Assembly: GCA_963580455.1 (NCBI GenBank)
Contig: OY756968.1
Coordinates: forward strand, 23,219,996-23,283,995
DNA length: 64,000 bases
Source: Euonymus europaeus
Lineage: Eukaryota > Streptophyta > Magnoliopsida > Celastrales > Celastraceae
Direction of reading: 5' to 3'
A program made the position numbers and the translations under genes. The stretch's first letter is position 1, and every line of letters begins with the position of its first letter. The notes beneath the pieces were generated by a model. It was not told the origin of the DNA. It saw nothing but the letters and a program-made list of their open reading frames with translations, and ran no database searches. Of this stretch, positions 11,485 to 22,359 are shown piece by piece.

Positions 11485-13091
11485 TTGGCCTTGTGGGTTT
11501 CTATCTTCGGTTGGGTATCGAGTATCGACTGTGCCTATGGTGCATAAGTTGTCGAGATTTATTAAAATAAGATAAATTTGTATCTCTCTATTTGACTTTT
11601 CTTTGTAAGTGATTTTTTTTTTGAAGTTGTAAATAGAATTAATTGATCGCTTCAGTTTTTGTTTTGAGTGAAGTCTTTTTATTTAATATAATTCTTACAA
11701 TAATATATAAATACAATAATAATATGTTCGTATTAAAAAAATTACAATCATTCACAAGTTTACAGTATATATGTCTACATTATATATGCATTATATCTTA
11801 TGGAAGCAAACTTTTATAAAATACATTATATCAATTAATATATCACTATAAACAAACAAATTCTCAATATAGTTTAGTTGGTTGAAGTCATAGTTTTAAA
11901 AATTAGACCATGCGAACTGAACAGTCGAAAACTACAATGTCGTGAACTGTAGAAAGCCGATTTTTTTTTAAAAACCTCTGGTATGAGTATTTCCAATCAA
12001 TAAACAGTTCATATTTGACTTGGAAAACATCTCAGATTTGTCTCGGAAAATTGAATTTTGGGGCAACGCCCCCGAATGGTTTTTCCAGACAATGCGAGTG
12101 ATTTTAATATGTAAAACGCATGTAGTGCCACAACCAGTAGGATAGATATCCAATCAATTTTTAAGTATCGAAATAATCATCAGTTTTATATTAACACTCT
12201 CCACAACCTCTTATTCAATACTAAAAACAAATAAACGTTTGTTTTTTAATAAGGTCCACACAAATACCACAAAAGCTTGCATATGCCTATAAAATCATTA
12301 AAGCATTGAAAAACAAACTTGGAATAATAATTGAGGCTTTAAATTCGTAGAAATGATCAAGTAATATTCCCCACAATTCCGATTTAGAGTATGCTCATAT
12401 CCACATATTATAAAAATCACTATCAGATACAAAACAACCCTCCACTTTTTTAATGTCTTTTTTCTCATAAAAGAAAGAAGAATAGGAACCAAAAAAGAGT
12501 GGGATTTCTTTTATGTATGGGGCTATTTTAGTCATTGTATAAGGTGGATTATAGGATTACTAATATATGTCCTAGTTATGACTTGTACTAATATGTTGTT
12601 TTTCATAGTGAAAGAAATAAGGAGCTCATCCGTGGACGTAGACACATTCTGGCCGAATTAACCACGTAATAATCACTGTGTTCAATTTTCATCTGCTTTA
12701 TTTTTTGTGCTTGTGTATTCTTGTTGTGTGAGATCAGTTACAACATCGTTTTCTTGCTATTATAAATCATGTCAATATTCAATAAAATGACATTTACAAG
12801 TTAGAGGCTAGCTCATTTGGTAGAGTTATGTTGGAGAATATAAGCTAACAATAAACGCTCTATCAAATACCTTATTGATTAAATAATATTCTACATATTT
12901 TGTTATCCGCATGAACAACTTAACAAGCATACAAGAGTGAATATTTATAACAAATTGAGCTGTGTATAACCACGTAAACAAATAGTGTTAATACTTTATA
13001 TAAAAATCGAATATCAATCAAGACTGTATGGGAAAATTTACCTTCAAGTTTTATAAAATTTAGATTATATTTTATAAAAATCATTTAGCCC
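11485..13091. other. AT-rich intergenic DNA
   Basis: Lost-tail codons of copy 1 run to about 11545. Beyond that I see no gene. Weak tRNA-A-box-like phrases near 11873 and 12808 have no matching B box. Confidence 0.5.
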
Positions 13092-13225
13092 AGCGGCAAT
13101 GACTCCATCACCCTTGATAAGCTCGATCACTTCTAATTCACTTGACGTTTCCCTGGCCATTGCCAAGCAGGCCGAAAGGTCCACACCTTTGTCCATCTTG
13201 AACTTTCAGTGGGCCAATTTGAAGT
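13092..13225 (+). pseudogene. Phytocyanin relic
   Basis: In one frame the sequence reads SGNDSITL..., two stop codons, then RFPGHCQAGRKVHTFV, matching the second half of the phytocyanin domain in the neighbours (STGNDSITIK...GFVGHCRAG). No first exon is found. It is a fifth family member reduced to about 130 bp, in + orientation between copies 1 and 2. Confidence 0.8.
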
Positions 13226-13698
13226 CATAATCCAGCTCCAAGCCCGACATAATTTTTTTTAGTACATGTGAATGAGGTGAGAGGCTCGAATTAGAAACCT
13301 ATATCGTATGAAATATCACACACATGAGTGTCATCTGAGTTATTCGTGATTCTCCCAAAGCAATCCAAATCTTAAATTTTTTAAAGTAAAAAAGAATAGG
13401 ATTGGGAAAGCTCAAACTTAAGACCTGTATGAAATACCACATATGAATGTCAATTGCCCAACATACTTAGACTTTGGTTGCTAGATTCTATTACCAGAAC
13501 AATTTTCGATCTATTGTCATTTGTGTGACTTATATCCAAGAGATCACCGAACAGATTTCAATCATAGAAATTCGATAATACAATTTTGCAAAATGGAAGT
13601 AAATTGTGCACAAAGTACATAGAATTGCGACCTGAAATAACTTATTATTTCAAGCCCTGATTAATTGCAGTGTTATTAAAACATCTGTACTCAGTCGC
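13226..13698. other. Short intergenic stretch, no gene
   Basis: Two loosely similar phrases (around 13270-13330 and 13400-13460, both with ATGAAATA.CACA) suggest an old small repeat. Nothing else is seen. Confidence 0.35.
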
Positions 13699-14368
13699 TT
13701 AACAAAAATATGCAACCCACAAAGCGAGAACAAATATTAATGGTTCCACCGAGGAGCCGAGAGTGGAGAAAGCAGCACTCTTATGGGCTGGGCATGGACT
13801 CCTTGGCGGTGGTGGACTGGGAACAGTTGGAACAGGCGAGCTTTCGATAAACGGACTTGGTGGGCTTTCACCTGGGTTTTGAGAGCCCGGAAGGACCCGA
13901 ACATCGACCTTGAGGCCCGCTCTGCAGTGGCCCACAAAACCACAAGTGTAGTAGTAGTGGCCGGGAAATTTGATGGTGATGGAGTCGTTGCCGGTGGAGT
14001 AAACGGCCCCCGGAGAAGTGGTGTTGCACGAGTTGTATTCTTGATGCTTCAACTCAATCACGTTGTGCTTTTGTTTGTCGTATTCAAAAACTGCACACAA
14101 TCACAATGAATATATGTACATACATATGTATGCATTTTTTTTATCTGTATTAATTTATAAATCGATCAATACTGTAAAAAAATAATGTACCAATAATGTC
14201 CCCAACATGAAAGGTCTTAATGGAAGACCAGGTTTTGTAATCAAAAAATCCATCGCTGGACCACCCAGCAGATTCACCGACCTTGTAAACAATACCTCCA
14301 TAACAGGAACCACTAAAAGCCATAAGACAAACCATGAGAGCCAGGGCAGCTCCTCTGTTCAAAGCCAT
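13699..14368 (-). CDS. Phytocyanin (stellacyanin-like), copy 2, axial Leu
   Basis: On the minus strand exon 1 is 14368-14191 and exon 2 is 14090-13699, with the same phase-1 intron as the sisters; 189 residues. Signal peptide MALNRGAALALMVCLMAFSG, then YKVGESAGWSSDG. Copper ligands His (KHNV), Cys and His (GHC) are present, but the axial position is Leu (GHCRAGLKV) where copies 1, 3 and 4 have Gln. A Pro/Ser-rich arabinogalactan-like linker and a hydrophobic C-terminus (FVLALWVAYFC) point to a GPI-anchored protein on the outer plasma membrane. Axial Leu occurs in some cupredoxins and raises the redox potential (family knowledge). It is the only copy in this orientation and is divergent from copy 3. 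Confidence 0.92.
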
Positions 14369-15729
14369 TGATAAATAAACTAAGCATGTATATACATACA
14401 TATATATAGGTTAGCGTTTACTGAAAACAAATTACATTGGCTGAGATTCATATGATGATAGATAGGTCTAATGAAACATAGATGTGAAACAATAAATTCT
14501 TTAATTGTTCCAAGTATTCTTAGAGGTTAATATACACAGGCATTAATCATGTGTGATCATATGGAGAAGAATTGATAATTAATCACCAAGCATGGCTATT
14601 TGCACCATCAACAGTAATTTTATTATCCGGAACCATCTGTTGTTGATTGCTCCACCACAACTCAACTTTTATGCAAGAAATTGACCATATTCTCGCCGGC
14701 CGCCGATTTCACTATTCCCACCCAACCCAAACTCATGTTTTATGATGGCCGAGTCAATTTGATTACTAAATTTGGAAAAGTTTCAATTTCATCATTCATA
14801 TATTTTTTTAGATTTGTTGCAAATGAACTATTCCAGCCGGTCATTAATATTAATGAATGTTTACAATTTACTGATCACATAATCATTGTTATTATTATTA
14901 ATCGAGTTTCAATATAATCGTACCAATGTCCCCTCCCAAACAGGCAAACTGTGTCCAATCCATCAATTGATTCTCTGGCCTATATCATAAACTAGCACAC
15001 AAAATTAATTAACTAAAAATATTCAACACATAATATAAATTAGTTATTTAATTATAGAAGATTTATTTCACAACTTTGTTTAGGCTCCATGAAACAAATG
15101 ATAAAGAGTTCTGACTCATTTTTATTTTATCCGAAGCATTTATAAAAGAAGCGACATGATAAATGATAAAAAATACTTATTATTTTAATTAATAACTGGA
15201 GGTAGTTCAAAGTTCAAACATATTACCAAACAGAGTCTTATATAAATCATGGTTCAATTTTCTGTGGAGGCAAGTCTACACAGACCTTTCACAAATTTGC
15301 CTAATGAATATTGGGGATTCTCCCGTAAATTAAATAAAAAAAGTTGGAAATGAAACTTATTCCATAATGCAATTTATTGAGAAATAACAGTTGTCTGTCA
15401 ACTAATCCAAAGTTCAACATAGGGCGGCAAAAAAGACACAATACATTAATTTGGGATAATGTCTTTCACGTTTGGAATAAGCCTACACCACATTTCCTTC
15501 TCCCCTCGGTTTTTTCCCTGATTAATGCCAATATTTTGTTAAAAATGAACTGGAACAATGAACTCCTAGGTTTAAGAGCCAACAAAATAAAGAAAACATT
15601 TTCCACAAGACTAAAGCCATTTACAACGTGAATATATCAGACCTAACTCGTTTAATTCCAGTCCCAGAAACATATATTCACTTGTCAATTCTTCCCTTTC
15701 TCTCTGCTCTTTTTTCTTTAACATTATTA
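14369..15729. other. Intergenic region between divergent phytocyanins 2 and 3
   Basis: No gene seen. It must hold the promoters of both genes; a TATATATA stretch at about 14390-14407 lies just upstream of copy 2. Confidence 0.45.
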
Positions 15730-16645
15730 ATGGCTTTCAACAATGGAACAATTCTGGTGTTCATGGTTTCTCTGATGGGTACTATTTGTGGAGTCGCTTA
15801 TGGTGCTGTGTACAAAGTTGGCGACTCTGATGGTTGGATTTACACTCCCAGCGTTGATTACAAGAAGTGGTCCTCCACCAAAAGCTTCTACGTCGGCGAC
15901 GTTATCGGTACGCGCGCACACTTCATAATTAAGCTCTTCTCGTCGGCTGCCTATATAGTCTGCTATAATTTTTTTAGAATACACTCCAATTATATAGTCT
16001 TTAAGGGATAAATTTAATTTTTGTTTCGATGGCGATGAATTAATTAATTTTTGGTTATGGTGAATTTTTTTTAACAATGTTGATATGTATCCCATACCTA
16101 AACATTTAATTCCATTGTAACATCGTAATTTTACAATGAAATATTACAGTAGAATTGTAAAATGAAATATCATATACAATGAAATATGATGTTACAATGA
16201 AATAAGTTATATGAGATGTTTAGGACTGAAATGTTTAATATTTCTGATTTTTAATGCAGTTTTTGAATACGAAAAAGAGAGTCACAATGTGGTGGAAGTG
16301 AGACACCATGATTTCCGGATCTGCAACATAACATCTCCGGTGGTGACTTACTCCACCGGCAAGGACTCCATAACACTGAAAATGCCAGGTCACTACTACT
16401 ACACTTGCAGCTTTCCTGGCCATTGCCAAGCGGGCCAAAAGGTTGATTTTAGGGTCCTAAGCCAAAGCCCAATTACTCCTAGCCCACCTCTTTCCGGATT
16501 ACAGCCCCCGCCATCATCAGGCCCACCAAATAAGAGTGCTGCTTCGTCTACTGTGTATTATTCCTCGTTTGGGCCCTGGGCCATTTATCTTCTTGGGCTT
16601 TGGGTTTCTATATTTGGTTTCCAGAACTATTCGTGTAGAGACTAG
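15730..16645 (+). CDS. Phytocyanin (stellacyanin-like), copy 3
   Basis: Exons 15730-15907 and 16260-16645 give 187 residues. A signal peptide (about residues 1-25) precedes YKVGDSDGWIYTPSVDYKKWSSTKS. All copper-site residues are present: His (SHNV), Cys-His (FPGHC) and axial Gln (AGQK), so it should be a type I blue copper protein of stellacyanin class. A proline-rich linker (SPPLSGLQPPPSSGPP) and a hydrophobic tail (YLLGLWVSIFGF) suggest a GPI anchor at the cell surface. Such proteins are thought to move electrons or signal in the cell wall space. The intron carries a small palindromic MITE. An in-frame upstream ATG at 15628 is less likely because the 15730 start begins the sister-like signal peptide. 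Confidence 0.93.
16089..16226. mobile_element. Small palindromic MITE in phytocyanin 3 intron
   Basis: CCTAAACAT near the left end is mirrored by ATGTTTAGG near the right end, with repeated TTACAATGAAAT/ATTCCATTGTAA stems between. The stems resemble those of the element at 54897-55055. No target duplication could be fixed. Confidence 0.5.
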
Positions 16646-17706
16646 AGAGGGCATGGAATTTGAATCCGTCGGGAGAGAGTTAATAATGAATGATTTCTGC
16701 GATGCTAATCTATGTAATTTATACTTTCTTCATTTGGATATTGTGTGCTTCAATTAACTCGAAACTCACATTATGCAATTACAATTTTTCCTCAAAGCAG
16801 TCGAGTATTTTTCTTCTATTGGTTGATTGACTCATTTGGATATTTATTCGTGGAGTGCAATATCATGATCCACATAGGATTGACATAATTCAATTGAATG
16901 ATATATAAGTACATATTCAATCTCTCTCATACAGCCAACATATTTTTTCATGAATTTTATAACCAATAACGACGATTTAAAAAGAACAAAACTCATCTGA
17001 ATGACATATAAATAAATTTTTAAACAATATTAATTTCGTGTTTTGGTTAGATTTTCAAGCCAAAAACACATAAAGGGTCCTTGTGGAAGAAAAAAACACA
17101 CACACATAAAGGGTGCGAAAAGTTATGGGTGTATAATATTTCATTCTCTTTTCATGAATTTTATAACCAATAACGACGATCTAAAAAGAACAAAACTCAT
17201 CTGAGTGGCATATAAATAAATGTTTAAACAATATTAATTTCATGATTTGGTTAGATTTTCAAGCCAAAAACACATAAAGGGTCATTGTGGAAGAAAAAAA
17301 AACACACATAAAGGGTGTGAAAAGTTATGGGTGTATAATATTTCATTCTCTTTACACTCGTACCAGTTCTAACCTTAAAAATAAATAAAAATTAGTTATC
17401 CTTTTATAAAAAAATTGTTCTCCTCTATCCCTTAACTAGTGACGTGTCAACCATAAACTGTAATTTTATTTAGGAAATACTTGTCCATTATGGTAAAGAA
17501 GATCGATTACAAAAACTTGTCATACATCCAAATTTCACAAGGAAATCCTAATAACCCTAGAGCTTGAGAGAACCCTGCGCACACACACTAGTCTCTCCAT
17601 AGTATTTTCACATCGTTCTACATTGCCTCAATTCTCTCCGTATATCTTCATCTTTTGACATACTATTATTGCTCTCACATACTTGTTTTATTGAATTCTT
17701 TCAACA
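16646..17706. other. Intergenic region before phytocyanin 4
   Basis: No gene. It contains a 204-bp tandem duplication (see separate entry) and the promoter of copy 4. Confidence 0.5.
16947..17352. repeat. Diverged tandem duplication, period 204 bp
   Basis: Copy 1 (16947-17150) and copy 2 (17151-17352) share start TTCATGAATTTTATAACC and end TTTCATTCTCTT with scattered substitutions and one small indel in an A/CA tract. Each copy also repeats ACACATAAAGGGT internally. It lies about 360 bp upstream of phytocyanin 4. Confidence 0.85.
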
Positions 17707-18446
17707 ATGGCTTTGAAAATAGGAGTCATCCTAGCTTTTATGGTTTCTTTGATGGCTATTTTTGGAGCCTGTTCCAGTGCTATTTACAGGGTTGGTGACT
17801 CCGCTGGATGGACTGCCATAGGTAGTGTTGATTACAACAAGTGGGCTTCTTCCAAGACCTTCCACATCGGTGACACTATTGGTATTTACCTCCTTATTGA
17901 TCTTCTCTGTCTCTCTTTCTTTAATTTTTGTCGCGATATTTTGTTGAATATAAATATAAAAGTAGATTCATGTTCTTAGGAATGTTTATATTTTCATGTT
18001 GACTATATGCAGTTTTTGAATACAATGCACAATTTCACAATGTGAAGCAAGTGACGCACCAAGATTTCCAGATTTGCAACGTCACAGCTCCTTTGGCCAC
18101 TTACTCCAGTGGCAGCGACTTCATAACCCTAAAGAGGCCAAGTCATCTCTTCTTCGCCTGTGGCTTTCCTGGCCACTGCCAAGCAGGCCAAAGAGTCGAC
18201 ATCAGGGTCCTTCCAGTTTTTGTCGGCCCCATTAATATTGGAAGCCCAAATAGCCTTACTTTTGGTGTTGGGTCACCCGCGATCGCAATGCCTCCCTTCA
18301 CAGTCCAAAATAGTGCAGTCACGTCTACTATCTACTGTTCCTCACTCGGGTCTTCGCTTTTGGTTGCTCTTCTTGGACTATGGATACTTTGCTTGTTTAA
18401 TAGAACGGTTTATTTTCTAATTGTTAGACATCAGAATTATGAATGA
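17707..18446 (+). CDS. Phytocyanin (stellacyanin-like), copy 4
   Basis: Exons 17707-17881 and 18013-18446 give 202 residues. Signal peptide MALKIGVILAFMVSLMAIFG, then YRVGDSAGWTAIGSVDYNKWASSKTFHIGD. Ligands are complete: His (FHNV), Cys-His (FPGHC) and axial Gln (AGQR), so a stellacyanin-type blue copper protein is expected. The linker is shorter on proline than in copies 2 and 3. The hydrophobic tail (LLVALLGLWILCLF) is followed by about 15 further residues including charged ones, which is unusual for a GPI signal; it might be a transmembrane segment. Its intron is the shortest of the family (131 bp). Confidence 0.92.
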
Positions 18447-21400
18447 AAGATGATCTCTTATTTTCTATAACACTAATTATATTTTCTTCATGAATCATTG
18501 TATGAAATGAGAATCTGAAATCAATTTACTTGGAGAATAAAATCAGACGCCATTTGCAGTAACAATATCAAACGTATGCCAAAAATCGTGTTAATAATCA
18601 AATCATCAAACAAACGTGCCAGAACATCGAACTTAGCTTATTTGGAACTTATTCCTGGCCACCCTCAAGAACTTGGGAATTATCAGAAAGTGTGTGGATA
18701 CATCGGGTCCGTATAACTTTGTTCCTCCTTAAATCATACAAGTGAGCTGGGCCCAACTCAAAGAGACTTGAGAACCTCCCACATCGAAACAGTCTTACAT
18801 AAAGTAGTACTTCAAAATTATACTACTGAAAATAATTACTGTAGAGTTCAGACCAACATTTTTATCCATTTTAATAAGAGAAAAGAATGTTGAACATGGT
18901 CTGTGTTTGTGTAGACAATCAAAGAAACAACCTATTTTAGTTCCCTTCCAAACTTGAAAAGTTAAAAAGTAATCACAACCTACTTCCACAATAAGAAAGC
19001 TCTATGCTTCAAAGCCCATTTTTTTCACCTTAAGAAGCAATATTAAGGCACTGGAACTCTTCTAAAATCTATTCAAAACTATCCATATTTTGACTAGCAT
19101 GTTCTTTTGACCTCAAGTAAAGGACCAACATCTTGAGGAACTTACTAATGTGCACTGCCAAGAAAAAGTCAAAATGGGGAATAAGATAAGGCTGAAGGAT
19201 CGTGTTTATCACAAGAGGGGGAGGGGTGAATCGAGTTTTCAAAAATCACAACATATTGTCAAGAATAAAAATATGTGCACCAATTGGGAAAAGACTATTT
19301 GATCTAGCAATTCAAGTCGGAGTGCAACAAAATTTGGTATGCAATATCATAACACCTTGATGAAAAATATATCAAAAATTCATAACAAAATTCGAACTCT
19401 AGCTATATGAACAGTGCACAAAACGATTAGTGATCCAGAAATTGAACAATACTGGTCCTAATGGTTTAGAGAAACCTTCACTAATATACTTAGCAAACTC
19501 AAGCACATGATCAACACATAAGGGCAGAAAATGTATTTTAATGCAAGGTCTTCCAAGACCAAAATCCAATTTTGAAATCAATTAAACAAGTAGTCAAGTA
19601 AGAGACAATTTAATGCAATCAAAGCACCCAAGAAACAGACACAATGATTTAGAGTGATTTGGAGACCCTTCTCCTACATCTACTACTTAGGTTCACCAAC
19701 TTAGGACTTTTACAACTCCACTATGGTGTGGTTTTAAGAGTTCCACAAAACTCCTTACACAAGGGTTGTTTGAACACCCCCAAACTTAACAACAAGCTTT
19801 GTTTTCTCAAAGGACTTTCAAGAGTTGGTAGCACAAGGTTCTCACAATCTAGCACAAGGTTCTCACAATTTAGCACTAAGCTATTTGGTGTGAAACTATC
19901 AAAAGTACAATACTACCTCATGGGAATGATAGAATTTGTAGTGTAGATTCTACAAGGCTAGAGCCCTAAAGATGGTGAGACCTCTCTTTTGATCTAAGCA
20001 AATGAATGGTGAATCTCTTTGGTGTAGGGGCTTGGGTGAAGCTTGAATTAGTAGCAAATGATGGCTTGAATCTTTTGAAGAAGCTTGAATGAATGATATC
20101 ACAATTTGATTGAATGCTTGATGAAAATTGGAGCAAGAATTTTCTCTCAAGAAATATCTTAATGGCTTCTTCCAAAAAACTTGCAAGAGAGAGACAACCT
20201 AACTTCATTTGTCTCTACAAAGTCTCCACCGTTGAATCAAGTTCAATCTATCAATCTTGGCCTTCCAAAACCACAAACAATCTGGACCACGTGATGAGAT
20301 TTTGTCCCTTAGAATTATAGCCATTTTGAATCTTTAATAATGGCCTTTAGATTGCAAAGAAAGCTTCAATCTTGATCCTCCATTTCCACCGGTTGAAGAC
20401 ACTTCAAAGTCATTGATCTTGACCATTCAAGATTCTCTTGTTCCAAAGCTTTCAATTTCTCAAAAGTGACACAACTATCAACTTCAAGACTTGTTCCATT
20501 TGAATTCAACCACAAGCTTTTCCCTCTCATTTACACCAAGAGCTCCAGTAGACTTCTAAATTTTCGGCCCATATGCTTCATATATATATGGCCCAAAACC
20601 ATTTTGAATCATCTCATAAAAATTCCTTAGTGGAGAGTTGATAAACATAGGCTTTTCTTGGCATCCTAGAGCTCCAATGCTCATGATTAAAATTCAGATC
20701 TAAATTCAATGTCCAAACTGAATATTGAGAGATATAACATCATCATGATGATTAACCTACAAAGAAAAAGGAGAAAGAACTCCCCAATTGCATGTAAGCT
20801 CAAAGAGCTTCATATAAAACAAATAGGTTAATCATAATACAAACCAGCACAGAAAATTCTAATTCATGCATGATAAATCATATTAGGCATGTTAGAATGT
20901 GTGTGAAGTTTCATAACATTTGGGTAAGGTTTGATTATTCAATGAAACAAGTAGGTCACTAATAGTCAAAATCGATAAATTTCAAGTATAAACCTATTGT
21001 CACTGTGCAGCCTCTATATGTAGTGGTCAAATTTTGGCAGATCATATATCAAGATAAATATAATTCACATATCAAATTTCACAATCATTTGGTTCACAAA
21101 TGAAAAGGTTATGACTTAACTAAGTTGACAACACAAATAGGCCACATTTAGCAAACTCAATCCCTTGAACCATTCTCATTCAAATATATTCATAATGATG
21201 AGACTAAGGTGCATTCAAAATTTCATGTCAATTAGAGTTCATTTGGTTTACCATGATCACAAATGAACACATATGAACAAAATATAAGTTTTATGTGAAA
21301 ACCTAGTTTTTGCAGAATTTAAATTCAATTCTCATAAATCACATGGTGCATATGTGTTTCAATATCATTACCAAAGGTTTTAATATCACAAAAAAACAAA

Positions 21401-22359
21401 CATGTAGAACCATAGGTCCAACAAAGGCATTATGGAAAAACAACCAAAACTGAAAGCTATGTAAAACGAATCATGTTGAGGAATGGATGCATCAAATCTC
21501 AAAGCAAGAAGTTAAATGAAAGTTACAAAATATGGTAAAGATGGTTGCGGCTATCCGACAAAACCAGGAGGCTTATGCCTCTGACACCTTTAACGTCTCA
21601 CGAGTAAGCCTCATGCATCTCCAAATACATCCCCTACCAATATACGCCTCAGTGAATTCCATGCACCTCGCATGGAGCCTGAAGCGTGCCTTTTAAAATC
21701 ATGTTTATAGTAAAAAGACAAAAAATTCCATAAGTACTATGCTTCAGGTAGGGAAGTTTGTGTGTAAGAAGACTCGTCATCAGAACTTGAGATCTGTTGA
21801 CGGATCTGGAGGGAGTGTTGTAAATTGCCGGTAGACAAGACTAATAAAAAAATCAATAAAATTGAAATCGTTTAAAAATCAAATGGATTTTTTTATAATT
21901 TAAAAATTACATATTTTATACTAAAATCAATCAAAAATTAAATAAAAATTAAAAAATCAACATAACCGACTGATTTTCGATTAAAATGTATTAAAAAATT
22001 TATTAAAATCTACCGTCGACATCCCTAACAAGAGATGGATGGTCTGATAAGAGTGTGACGTGGCTATCAAGCTGGCATCAAACCCGTGACGTGCCTGACA
22101 TGCTGGCATCTAGGATCCACGGGCTTGTGCTTTCCCCTTCGGAATACCTCCATGGGCTTGTTCTTTCTTTCTTTGTAGCATCTTGGATCCATGGGCTTTG
22201 TGCCTTTTTGGATTGAGTCAGGCACAGAAAAGATGCGGACAGTCCATTACTCCATTCTTCTATGGGCTTGGGCTTGGGCTTGTGCTTGGGCTTGTGCTTG
22301 CTTCAAAAACAAGGTCTTGCTTCTCAAGCCAAAAATTAAACGAATTCAAAGAACAAAGG
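18447..22359. other. Gene-free, repeat-rich stretch
   Basis: I find no supported gene in about 3.9 kb. From about 19190 (AGAGGGGGAGGGGTGAAT) to about 20700 the sequence has the look of an old LTR-type element, including a short direct repeat of AGCACAAGGTTCTCACAAT at about 19831-19870, but I cannot define ends, a primer-binding site or coding remnants. 21840-22010 is very AT-rich. From about 22030 the promoter of NDUFAF5 begins, with repeated GACGTG and GGATCCA(C/T)GGGCTT phrases. Confidence 0.4.
22263..22292 (+). promoter_or_regulatory. Cluster of four TGGGCT (site II) motifs
   Basis: TGGGCT occurs at 22263, 22269, 22275 and 22287, about 70-100 bp before the NDUFAF5 ATG. TGGGCC/T site II elements bind TCP factors and are enriched upstream of plant genes for mitochondrial proteins (established knowledge), which fits the downstream gene. 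Confidence 0.6.

Noticed and set aside
11870..11905. Second tRNA-A-box-like phrase (TAGTTGGTTGAAGTC)
   Set aside because: No B box at the right distance.
12800..12850. tRNA-like A box (TAGCTCATTTGGTAGAG)
   Set aside because: No B box follows and no cloverleaf can be folded, so no tRNA or SINE call.
10726..18446. Phytocyanin array as a biosynthetic or defence cluster
   Set aside because: The genes are tandem paralogues of one family with no pathway partners nearby.
19659..20320. Overlapping open frames of 68-95 codons on both strands
   Set aside because: Low-complexity, no family pattern, and located in repeat-like DNA.
22183..22359. N-terminal extension of NDUFAF5 in the same frame
   Set aside because: It opens with TTG, not ATG, and encodes the TGGGCT repeat; the ATG at 22360 gives a typical presequence.
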